Assembly (NCBI RefSeq): GCF_000143415.4
Contig: NW_003314287.1
Coordinates: forward strand, 1,571,514-1,635,513
DNA: 64,000 nucleotides
DNA from: Selaginella moellendorffii
Lineage: Eukaryota; Streptophyta; Lycopodiopsida; Selaginellales; Selaginellaceae
Reading direction: 5' to 3'
Within the stretch, counting starts at the first letter, position 1, and each line of letters starts with the position of its first letter. The notes beneath the pieces are model-generated. The model made no database searches, was not told where the DNA came from, and saw nothing but the letters and a program-made list of their open reading frames with translations. Shown in pieces: positions 54,590 through 64,000 of this stretch. The position numbers and the translations under genes are program-made.

Positions 54590-54910
54590 GCTTTGGCAAA
54601 GTTGACGAGGTTTGCATGCGACAAACCATTTAGCTGGACGTTTCCTTTGGCTGCATGGCGCAGCTCTTTGGGCTCACGTCTCAAACTTGTTGGTCTCTTT
54701 CCATGACAAATCTCACCATATCTTCGACATGGCTTGCGATTTCGTGGTGTCCACCACCCACGCGGTGTTGAAAACTTGCTCGGCCCAGCAAGGCAAGCAC
54801 AGAATGGGAACTCCAGTGAACACGGACTCAAGTGCCGAGTTCCATCCGCAATGTGAGAGAAAAGCACCAACAGATTCATGCTTCAGCAATGAAAATCTTT
54901 CAAACCATGG
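54590..54910 (-). pseudogene. UGT C-terminal exon fragment
   Basis: The minus strand reads LLKHESVGAFLSHCGWNSAL, then ESVFTGVPILCLPCWAEQVF and NTAWVVDT, the PSPG box and following part of a UGT, before a stop within the exon. It is more diverged from UGT A and B than they are from each other and has a different box (CLPCWAEQ), so it derives from another UGT subfamily. No matching N-terminal exons were found. Confidence 0.8.
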
Positions 54911-57424
54911 AGAAAGAAAGAGGAAAATCTGGATTATTCATAAGAGATGATCAGCCCCTTCTCATTCTGGCTTGTCACTGGAGAAGATCGAAGAGGTTTT
55001 AGAGAATATACGCAATTATTCGTGAGTTTGTAAGAATATACTTAGAAAAAAAATCTATTTATAATAAATATATTCATAGATATATAAAAAAATTAAGAAT
55101 CTGTAGAGAAAGTTGCTTGTGCATTAAATCTGGATAAATAATTCATCCAAGCAGGTAAGTTTATTGTTGATGGAGATTGAAGAGTACAAGTGCCTTTTAA
55201 ATCCACAATAAGCAATCTAAGCATGTACAGCCATTCCATAGTTTCTCACAATCCAAACAGCACTGGCATTCAAGAAAACCAAAAGCTTTAATAATCTAAA
55301 AACAAAAAATACACTGGGAGAATTGTTTAATACTCTTAGAAAATAGAAAACCAGTGAAATGTGTATGTACATTCCCTAATGTCTCTAGGGACTAATACAA
55401 AAATTAGGTGTGCTACCCTCCTTGTAAAATTACACTAGTGATATGTCCTCGTGCTGGAGAGATGGATCTGGACACAGTTTGGCAAAACCTCTCCTTCTTG
55501 GCAGCAGTCACACCTTATTTGCTGACTTGAGGATCCCATCCAAGGGTCATTAGATCCCCTCTACCAGCCCAACGCACGGGAGCCATGCTCTACCACTCCA
55601 CAAGCCTTACTTGTTGGCCTTCGGCAGAAAACTAGTTAGCAATATTCCCAACTTGATCTAAAACCATATTAATGGTCCTTATACTGCACTGGCGAGGCTA
55701 ATGGCAGTTCTCTCCTTCTGGTGGTTACTTGTGCTAGGTGAAGCCCACCACATTTCACACCCAATTTCTCTGCCACAAGCAAATCCCTAGCATGAATTGC
55801 ACACCAAAACACCTTGTTTCTGCATGACACTCAATCACTTCTGCTCAATCCAAGAGCATATACCACAGCCATTTCCAAGATAAGAATAAGGTTTATATTA
55901 GTTCATGAAATTTTAGTATAAGAAATTGGATATTCTAGGAATACCCTATTCAAACAAAAAATTGTGCATAGCAAGAAAACAAAATGCATGATGGAGCTCA
56001 TCTCTACAATGGCAATGAAACGGTTTGGTGGTAACCTCTATGCTATCAAGGCAAAGATCGAATGCCACTCCACTCTGTAACACCATAATGTAAATAGCTT
56101 TGCACAAAACAACTGCCTCAATTAAGTATAGATTGATTGAGCCAAGGATTTTCTTGATTGCATACCTAAATGGGACTCTAACTTGCTAATATGTCAATTT
56201 ACCTTTTATGTAATGCCCAAGAATGATCTAATAAAATGTAATGCTAGATGGCTCTCAAAGAATGGTTGTCATGAATCATTTTAACTAATTCTAGTTTGAT
56301 GTAGTGATCCCAAATGAGATCTCCTTCCTTTGGGACTATGGCTGATGACATCCTTAGGTAGTTGATATGATGGTGGATTGGATGTTTGATTTTTTTTTCT
56401 TTATAAAGGGCTATTAAGCAAACCAAGCATTATTGCTAAGCACAAAAAATTATTATTTTCTAAACTTGTAGTGAAAATTATATATTTATATTAGTTATAT
56501 AATACTAGTAAATAATATAAATGTCAAGATTAGGGTACCTTGTCAGAAAAGGGAAAAGTGCATAAACATTACAATTTAAACCCCTAAATTACACCTTTGT
56601 ATCCCTGATTTTATATAGCCGTGGTATCTAAAGTTAATATAGCTCAACTTTATATAGCTTTATATATCATATGAGCTTATATGGTTGCAAAGCTTCGAAA
56701 GGAAATCTAAGTTGGATGCTTGTTTGTCCAGACACTCCAAACAGCCTGTATTTTTTATCTATAAAGATATGTTCAATTGTGTTTCCTCTTGTAGTGCAAA
56801 GGCCAATCATAATACAATTTGGATTCATGTATCAGACAGTATCCAAGGCCATCTTTTTGGAAGGAATTCACAAATACCCAAAAGTCGCATGTCATCCTTT
56901 CAAAGTGTTGCCTGGATTATACTTGTCCTCATACTATAGTGTGACTTGTGGGAAAAGAAGGAAGTTCATACATGAAAACTATTATATTTATCATATGATT
57001 TTTATTTTAAAATACTATTATAAATATGAGTTTGGTTTTGGATATGCAAGGTATTTAATTGTATGTCAATTTCTTACTATATATTACACTGCTGATTTGT
57101 GTATAATTTGATATATGGTACTGGATATAGAATATGCTTAAATATTCTATCATCTTATCTTGATAAAGAAATTTATATCTAATCATTAAAATGAGCTTAA
57201 GTTTTGGAATCATTAACTTCTTTTCTATTTTATTTTTTCACAAGTATATTCATTCTAGACTTTTTATAATTATTACAGTTGACAAGCTTTCTTGTGGAGA
57301 CCAAAGAGTTCCTTTCTTACCAATAGAGTTTTTACAAACTTTTCTTTTAGAATGAACAATGTTACCATTATTAACTTTGTCCTTATAAGCTTTTGAATCT
57401 AAATTTTTTAAGAGATCATTTAAC

Positions 57425-58040
57425 TCAATATTATTCAAACCTAATGACATTTAACCCCAACTATCCCAAGACCCTTAACTAATTGGGAAATGAAGTGCAC
57501 TTTTATTCATAGGCCATTTCCCTTTATATTATGGATCGTTTCTCAAGTTGGTCTCTTTGATTGCTTATAATCCACCACACTTCCCTGCAAATTCACGCCT
57601 TCGTGAATGGAAGGTACAAGTTGTTCACTTTTATTGCTTACAATCCACTACACTTCCCTGCAAGTTCACACCCTCGTGAACATAAGGTAAAAGTTGGAAC
57701 TCTCTTGACACTCTTGACACCCTTAAGCTCTGCTCTCTTGACACCCTACCCCTTAGGTCGAGCCCAGTTGGAGCAAACTAAACCTACCAGATATTAATTA
57801 ACATGTGGTGCGATTCGTTTAGCCAATTAACAGAGTTCCTTTGATACCAAATGTAAGTTCTTGAATTTTAACTTCCCGGGAAGTTACCCAACCCAATATT
57901 ATTCAAACCCAAGGACACTTAATTTTAACTATCCCAAAACCTTTAACTGATTAAAAAAGGGGGTGCACTGCCTTTTTTCATTACATTTGAACTTTATGAA
58001 TCATTTTTCAAATCATTTTTTTTGGTTGCTTACAATCATG
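57425..58040. repeat. Diverged direct repeats
   Basis: A segment at about 57425-57575 (ATTATTCAAACC, AACTATCCCAA, CCTTAACT, then TTTCTCAA and TTGCTTA) recurs at about 57898-58035. Inside, a second pair of about 63 bp repeats ACTTCCCTGCAA, TTCAC and TCGTGAA at 57558-57628 and 57629-57695. They are probably remnants of a transposon or satellite. Confidence 0.6.
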
Positions 58041-58904
58041 TCCTTATAACTTCCACTATACTCACAATATTCCTTTTAAGGGCTATAATCTTGGTACTAA
58101 ATTGGCCATGATCATGCATATAAAGGGGGATGTAGTTAATCTTCCTCCATATGCTCAATTAGAAGTTCTGCTCAATTAGAAGCTCTTGTCAGATAAGATT
58201 GAAAGAGAGATAAAGTAATTTATACTGTCAAGGGTACAAAAAACTTATATGCCATCATTTCTACCTAGTGTCTACTTCCTTCAGCAGTATAAAGCTTGAT
58301 TGTTAGCCTGCAGAAAAGAAAGAAAAAATAAACATAAATATCTCTTTAAATGACTTAGATCCATTGCAAATGTTTATAATTGACAATCTTCCAAGCAAGA
58401 CACTCTACACTAACCCTATACCTTGCTCAATTGCTCATTTATTTCATTTCACTAGCTCAAAATTTTATAACTTAAATTCAAGTGAGGAAAACTAGTATGG
58501 AGTGGGTGGCTTAGTAAGAAAAGCATGATCCATAGCAACAACCACTATACCACCACCAGATGCTTTTGCACTTTTATTCAGCCAAAATTTATAATTTGTG
58601 TTTCCTTTTTATCAACACAGAGAGTTTTTGGTTATGGAGGTTTGGGTGTAATGGAGTAGAGCTTGATTTCTTCACAATCTTAAGGCTCATTAGGATTGTT
58701 ATTATATGTGTAAGTTATAATTTCTTTTTCTATCTCCACTTAAATAGAGTTTAATATTAGTTATAATAAGAAGAATAGAGAAGTAAAATTATCATTAAAT
58801 TGAGGTATATTCTATAATATACTTAAATATAACTCTATATGTTTTCTAAATCAAACCAAAAAGTAAACTACAATTAACAGTAACAAATATAGACAACTTT
58901 CTTT

Positions 58905-58907
58905 TAC

Positions 58908-58934
<27 letters not shown>
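58905..58934. repeat. (TA)n(TG)n microsatellite left of retroelement
   Basis: TATATATATATATATA passes into TGTGTGTG directly at the left LTR. It is the mirror image of the (CA)n(TA)n run at the right LTR. Confidence 0.85.
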
Positions 58935-58938
<4 letters not shown>

Positions 58939-59108
58939 AGTGCATGGAATATGGAAAGAGAATACAGAAATGTGCATATCAATTAGCCCAAAAACCCTAG
59001 CTTATATATAAGAGCGAGTGGTCCGGATTGAAATCAATCCGACGGCTACTAAAATCCACTACGCTAATATTAGTATACGGCATCATAGCCGTACACTTGG
59101 CCCTCACA
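58935..59108 (-). repeat. 3' LTR of the gypsy element
   Basis: 174 bp bounded by TGTGAG and CTCACA. It is about 96% identical by eye to the other LTR; six of seven differences are transitions. It contains TATATATAAG on the plus strand and a short dyad (GGATTGAAATCAATCC). Confidence 0.92.
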
Positions 59109-59140
59109 TCATCCCCTCCTCTCAGAATAATGGAAGGCTG

Positions 59141-62100
59141 TCAAGGTTCTCTTGTAGATGGGCCGGGATCTGGAGGAACGTCAGGAGGAGGCATCGGCAG
59201 ATCTGTAGACGGTATTAACTGCTCCTGATCCCTTTGTATGAAGCGTTTTAACCGCTGCACATACACAATCTCTGGAGGATCGGTCTGCTGAACGTTATGC
59301 CGAACCTCATAAACTTGCGGTCCAACTTGCCGCAACACTTGATACGGTCCCTTCCACTGCACAAGGAGCCCCTTAGATAAACCACGTACCATAAGATGGG
59401 GAAAACGGACTAACACCAAATCATCCACTTTGTACTCCGCAGGTGGACGATGATGGGAGTTGTAGCGCCGTTGTTGTCCCACTTGTACGCGGCCTAAGTG
59501 TTCGGCAGACTCTACTCAGACAAGTGGAAGAATGCTTGTCAAATATTGATCCCATGACCTAGCATCAGGAGCTCGTGGCAATCGCGAAGGTAAACCCAGC
59601 TCTGTTAGTAATATTGGATCATGACCATATAGAAATTTATATGGTGAAGCACCAACAGAACTCTGCACCCCTGTGACATAGGCATACCGAAGAGACGGCA
59701 AATAACCATCCCAATCCGAATGCTGAAAGTTCACATACTTCGCAATCATCCCTTTGAATATTCGAACGAGCCGTTCCACTAGACCGTCTGATTGTGGATG
59801 ATAAACACTCGTAAAAGTGTGGCGTATCCCCAACCGAGATGTCAAAACATGAAATACCTCAGCCATAAATGCAGGACCATTATCCGAAAGAATTCGCTCT
59901 AGACAAGAATGCTGGAACACCACTCGATTGAGGAGGAAGTATCCAACAGCAGTTGCAGAGGCACTAGCAAGAGCACCAACTTCCACCTAACGAGTCAAGT
60001 AGTTAGAAGCAATAATAACATACTCATTGCCAGCAGTCGATCGTGGAAAAGGTCCCATAAGATCAAACGCCACCAACTCAAACGGACGGGAAACTGCAAT
60101 TGACTCCAACCGTCCTTCCGCAGCACAAGGGGGAGTATTCTGAGCTTGGCACCAAACGCAGCTACACACATACCGGATAATATCACGTCGCATCTCCGGC
60201 TAATAGAAAGACCTGTGCAGCTTCTCGGTGACACGACGGTGTCCCATATGCCCACCTAAAACAGGAGAATCATGGTAGGCATGGAGAAACTGCGGAATAA
60301 ACACCGAAGGCACCACCAACCGTAAATGATCATCAGGATCCGTCCCCACAAAATAAAGAAGGCCATCTTCAAGGCGATATTGAAAATGTAAATGCCGGAA
60401 AGGCAAGTCATCAGCAAGTGATGCAGGATTCTCAAACCCATCTCGAAGCCTTCGAATCCATGGCTCAATCTTTTGAACCTCACGAACCTCATCAAGAGAA
60501 GGTAGATTTTGCTCTACGCCCTGTGGACACTGAACGTCAAGGACAGCAACCGCCGATGGCACAGAATCCTCATCTAGAAAATCCACAGACGCTAGAACAA
60601 CAGGTTCGTCAGAAACATGAGAAGTGAGTGAAGAAGGAAGAGGAGCTCGAGAAAGGGCATCAGCATCAGCCATAGAACTCCCTGGGCGATGAACAACATC
60701 AAAATCATATATCTGAAGCTTCAAAGCCCATTGAGCCATACGACCAACCAGGTTCTTTCGCTTCAATAATGAAGTAATAGCAGCATAGTCACCTTCAAGT
60801 AACGTCCGAGAACCATGTAGATATGCATGAAGTTTCTCGAAACCCCAGACTGCTGCTAAACACTCCTTCTCCATCGTGGAGTAGTTTAGCTCCGCTGGTT
60901 GTAATGTACGGCTTATGTATGCAATGGGATGGCGCTGACCAGGCACACTCGAGCTCTCATGCATCAACACACCTCCAAGACTAATGTTAGAAGCATCCAC
61001 GCGTAAAATAAAAGGTCGAGTGTAGTTAGGATATGCCAAAACCGGAGGAGTTGTCAATAGCTCTTTGAGATCCACGAACGCCCGCTCACAATCCGGAGAC
61101 CAGATGAAAGATGACGTTGATGACTTCAGCAACGCTCGCAATGGTGTAGTGCGATCGGAAAGATGATCCACAAAACGACCGAGATACTGCACCTTACCCA
61201 AAAAGCACTGCACATCATTCACACACTTCGGAGTAGGGAACTTTAGAATAGCCACAAGTTTGTCAGGATCAACTTGCAAACCCTCACGAGAAATACAGTA
61301 CCCAAGATAAGTTGTGTCCTTGGACCCAAACACGCACTCTGACCGCTTCAGCTTTAAACCAACATCGCGTAGCCAATCCAACACTTTACAAACATCACGA
61401 ACGTGCTCCTCCCACGTCCCCTCCGAGTGGATCAAGACATCATCAATGAAGTCAGTAGTCACCTCCGGCATATCGCAAAGAACCTCGTCCATCATCCGCT
61501 GGAAAGTTGCTGGAGCATTGTTCAAACCAAACGGCATCACCAAGAACTCGTACAAACCAAATGGTGTACGAAAAGCAGTCTTAGGAATATCTTCTTCGGC
61601 CATCGGGACTTGCTAATACCTAGAAGCAAGATCTAGCTTGGTGAACCAACGACTTCGCCCCAGACGATCCAAGAGATCAGCAGTGTGAGGAAGAGGATAC
61701 ACATCTGGGATCGTCACTTCGTTTAACGGACGATAGTCGATGCAGAAACGAATACTCCCATCAGGCTTCGTCACAAGATGAGGTTCACATGCCCAAGGAC
61801 TCCGCGACTTCCGAATAACACCCTTCTCCAGCATTTCCTTGACATTTGCTCGTAAAATCTTGATCTCCTTAGGTGACCGACGACGAACAGGAACCTTGAT
61901 TGGACGAGCATCCCCGGTTGGAATCGGATGACGTGTGGCAATCTTGGCCCCAGACAATAGGTCAAATTCAAAGAGATCAGAATACTCCTTCATGAGCCGG
62001 TCAACTGCTGCAACACAAAGATCGTCGGAGGGATCGGAAAAGGGAAAAGCAGAACAAGATGGAAACACAGAAGGAAAGAGTGGGGGAACAAAAGTAATGG

Positions 62101-62590
62101 AAGCAGAGGTAGAAGTAAAGGGACGAAGGGGTATGGAAGTGAGAGGAATGGATGAAACATAAGGGAGTATGAGACAAGGGGGAGAAGCCTCAAAATCACA
62201 CTTGGCATGATTGCGCTGCAACCAATCCATACCAAGAATGAGGTCAAAAGCTTGACTCGGCACCACCCGCAACGACTGCAACTCAAGCTCGAGATCGCCC
62301 ACACGCACAACCAAGTCCACCTCATCCCGTATGCATGTGTACGGCCGTTGCCATAAAGAATGAAAACTGGTTCTGCCGCATAACGCAAGTGTAGACGACA
62401 ACATGTGGCAACAGGTCGAGCAATAGAAGATAAACTCGAACCTGTATCAACCAACACGGAGAGAATAATAAGAGACCTTTTGTTATAAAAACGAACTTGG
62501 AAAGTAAACACTGGATGAACTGGTGCCGAGTGAACCCCTTGATGATACTCCCAAAAGAAAGATGGAGGGGTCACTGATTTATTTGCGCAA
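59141..62590 (-). pseudogene. Retrotransposon pol: protease, RT, RNase H, integrase, broken
   Basis: Domains in order: protease (VLVDTGSSLSSIARPV, about 62460), RT (PIPTGDARPIKVPVRRRSP, SIRFCIDYRPLNEVTIPDVY, active site TTDFIDDVLIHS), RNase H (FILRVDASNISLGGVLMHES, ELNYSTMEKECLAAVWGFEK), integrase zinc finger (HMGHRRVTEKLHRSFY then CSCVWCQAQN) and DDE core (ELVAFDLMGPFPRSTAGNEY, RILSDNGPAF, SDGLVERLVRIFKGMIAKY). The C-terminal part (DLVLVRFPHLMVRGLSKGLL, KWKGPYQV-like) ends in a Pro-rich tail. Breaks: a frameshift near 62335 between protease and RT, and in-frame stops near 61613, 60200, 59990 and 59516. Confidence 0.92.
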
Positions 62591-62600
62591 GGTCCCTCCG

Positions 62601-63533
62601 TTACTCGCGCGACTCCTCGTTTCCCGGATGCATTTCTGTGTCCAGACCTTCCACTGCAGCAGCACCCAGGGGACGTTGCTGACGCCAAGGTCTCCACCCA
62701 GGAAATGGAGGTCGCCAATCCGGAAAACGACGGCAATGCCGATAAGTATGACCAACTTCATCACACGCCCAGCAGCGAACATCACGGCCACGACCACGTC
62801 CTCGCGCTTGTCCTTGGACTCGAGCAGCAGCAGCATCAACCTCCATTGGAACAGGACCATCACCCATAAGAAGTGGAGCGGACGGACGTGCAGCGAGAAG
62901 TGGAAGAGGCGACATCTCATAACGTTGTGCCAAGCGAAGAGCATCGTCAAGGGTGCCAGGAGCGAGTGCATGCACAAGTCCGACAAGATCTTGATGAAGT
63001 GCTGGCCACAACATTCCTAGCTTGATCCGCTCCGACATATTTGGCTCCGCACGAAGCAAAAGACTTTGGAAACGAACGCCAAATTGCATCACCGACTCAG
63101 ATGGCCCTTGGCGAAGACGATGCAATTGTTGGAAAGCATCATCACAATCATCGGCATGTCCGAAGGCGCGTTTGAAGACGTCCGGGAGAACACTCCAATC
63201 CCCACGAGTGGCTGCGCTCAAACCATTGTACCACTGCAATGCCGTCCCTTGGAGACACGTGGGAAACTCACGCAACTGTCGAGCATCATCCCAAGAATGA
63301 TATGTGGCAATCACCGTAAAGTGATCGAACCAATGGTACACGTCATCCCCAGGATTCCCGCGAAAGAACTCCGGCCGAACGCGAGGATTGGCACCAAGAG
63401 CAGGAGGAGTTGTACAACGTGCCGTAAACGCCGCTATCAACTGAGTTTGGTTGTTCAATTGCAAGCGCATAGCATCAAGCAATTGAACCAACTGCTGCTC
63501 TAGAGTCAAAGGAGGAGATTGTGGATTGGCCAT
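62601..63533 (-). CDS. Retrotransposon Gag protein, intact frame
   Basis: 310 residues from the ATG at 63533. It forms the particle and binds element RNA. A capsid-like retrotransposon gag domain covers residues about 40-190 (RPEFFRGNPGDDVYHWFDHF, LQGTALQWYNGLSAATRGDW, MQFGVRFQSLLLRAEPNMSE). A basic Arg/Gly stretch (QGQARGRGRGRDVR) leads to one CCHC zinc knuckle, CWACDEVGHTYRHC. The protease frame overlaps near its end in a different frame. Unlike pol, gag has no internal stop. Confidence 0.9.
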   Translation of the reverse strand: MANPQSPPLTLEQQLVQLLDAMRLQLNNQTQLIAAFTARCTTPPALGANPRVRPEFFRGNPGDDVYHWFDHFTVIATYHSWDDARQLREFPTCLQGTALQWYNGLSAATRGDWSVLPDVFKRAFGHADDCDDAFQQLHRLRQGPSESVMQFGVRFQSLLLRAEPNMSERIKLGMLWPALHQDLVGLVHALAPGTLDDALRLAQRYEMSPLPLLAARPSAPLLMGDGPVPMEVDAAAARVQGQARGRGRGRDVRCWACDEVGHTYRHCRRFPDWRPPFPGWRPWRQQRPLGAAAVEGLDTEMHPGNEESRE

Positions 63534-63767
63534 GAAGATGAACGAAAAAGAAAGAGCAAGAGAAGAGAAATGACAAAAAAGCTGGAAAGAAATGGTAGAT
63601 CTAGACAATGCAAAAAGCTAGATCTAAACCAAAATCCTGAAAGGAAAGAACAAAAGAAAGGAAATGGAAAAAGCTAAATCTAGACGATGCAAAAGCTAGA
63701 TTTAAACCGAAATCCCAAATCCAAGCACTCCCCAAGGACAATCAAAGGTGCCCCTCACCTCCACCAA

Positions 63768-63934
63768 TGTGAGTGCATGGAATATGGAAAGAGAATACAG
63801 AAATGTGCATATCAATTAGCCCAATAACCCTAGCTTATATACAAGAGCGAGTGGTCCGGATTGAAACCAATCCAACAGCTACCAAAATCCACTACGCTAA
63901 TATTAGTATACGGCATCGTAGCCGTACACTTGGC

Positions 63935-63941
<7 letters not shown>
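63768..63941 (-). repeat. 5' LTR of the gypsy element
   Basis: 174 bp bounded by TGTGAG and CTCACA, matching the LTR at 58935-59108. On the minus strand it precedes the probable primer-binding site at 63767 and below. Confidence 0.92.

Positions 63942-64000
<59 letters not shown>
63942..64000. repeat. (CA)n(TA)n microsatellite right of retroelement
   Basis: Runs of CA followed by TA reach the end of the window. They mirror the left flank of the element. Confidence 0.9.

Larger units (their letters stand above)
54960..58934. other. AT-rich gene-free block with short repeats
   Basis: About 4 kb, mostly AT-rich, with no recognised gene or tRNA. A more balanced patch lies at 55440-55860 but has no family motif. 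Direct repeats at 57.4-58.0 kb are listed separately. It may contain old transposon remains that I cannot classify. Confidence 0.45.
58935..63941 (-). mobile_element. Ty3/gypsy LTR retrotransposon, degenerate, about 5.0 kb
   Basis: Complete but inactivated element on the minus strand: 5' LTR 63941-63768, gag, protease, reverse transcriptase, RNase H, integrase, polypurine tract, 3' LTR 59108-58935. RT before integrase defines the Ty3/gypsy superfamily. The LTRs are short (174 bp), start TGTGAG and end CTCACA, and differ at about 7 of 174 positions. Directly after the 5' LTR comes TTGGTGGAGGTGAGGGGCAC, beginning with the TGG expected for a tRNA primer site, although the tRNA is not identified. 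AGAGGAGGGGATGA next to the 3' LTR (about 59122-59109) is the polypurine tract. No chromodomain is evident at the integrase end. Stops and a frameshift in pol rule out autonomous movement. Confidence 0.93.

Noticed and set aside
59028-59228. Plus-strand small frames at the left LTR
   Set aside because: They span the LTR boundary and the antisense of pol; no independent gene.

Overview
The window looks like nuclear DNA of a vascular plant, most likely a lycophyte such as Selaginella. Evidence: plant-only families (RETICULATA, CRTISO, EPF-like peptide, clade A PP2C, plastid MinE, UGTs), very short introns (43 to 60 bp is common), and intronless PPR genes built almost wholly from 31-residue S-type repeats. 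The species is inferred from style, not proven.

0-10.4 kb is gene-dense: an F-box/LRR gene with a tRNA-Asn just upstream, an unknown membrane protein divergent from a plastid RETICULATA-related gene, a U-box/ARM E3 ligase, and an SGNH-type membrane protein back to back with a PPR gene. 11.8-22.3 kb is a gene graveyard: pieces of PPR genes, of the SGNH gene and of two mRNA cap methyltransferase copies, mixed with AT-rich DNA. Their parents (SGNH at 9-10 kb, PPRs at 10-12 and 34-36 kb) are in the window.

23-25 kb carries a BRI1-like LRR ectodomain with an island domain but a frameshift and no kinase. 25.9-31 kb is a clean minus-strand block of OPA3-like, prolycopene isomerase (CRTISO) and a GT14 glycosyltransferase. 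31.4-36 kb holds two PPR genes with plastid MinE between them. 38.5-40.2 kb is an ABI1-type PP2C. 41.7-42.3 kb encodes an EPF-like secreted peptide whose cysteine half-motif is duplicated; a decayed inverted copy lies at 45.2-45.9 kb.

46.7-53.2 kb repeats a PPR plus UGT unit: an 850-residue PPR gene and UGT A, then a ruined PPR and intact UGT B. Scrambled pieces of the same unit also lie at 42.4-45.1 kb. 53.3-54.9 kb has a tRNA-Gln relic, a broken SABATH methyltransferase and a UGT fragment. 55-58.9 kb is AT-rich without recognisable genes. 58.9-63.9 kb is a Ty3/gypsy LTR retrotransposon on the minus strand with 174-bp LTRs and an inactivated pol, flanked by mirror-image TA/TG microsatellites.

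Themes: plastid biology (RETICULATA, CRTISO, MinE), ABA and peptide signalling (PP2C, EPFL), and strong local duplication and decay. Exon boundaries were placed by eye from GT/GC-AG sites and reading-frame continuity.
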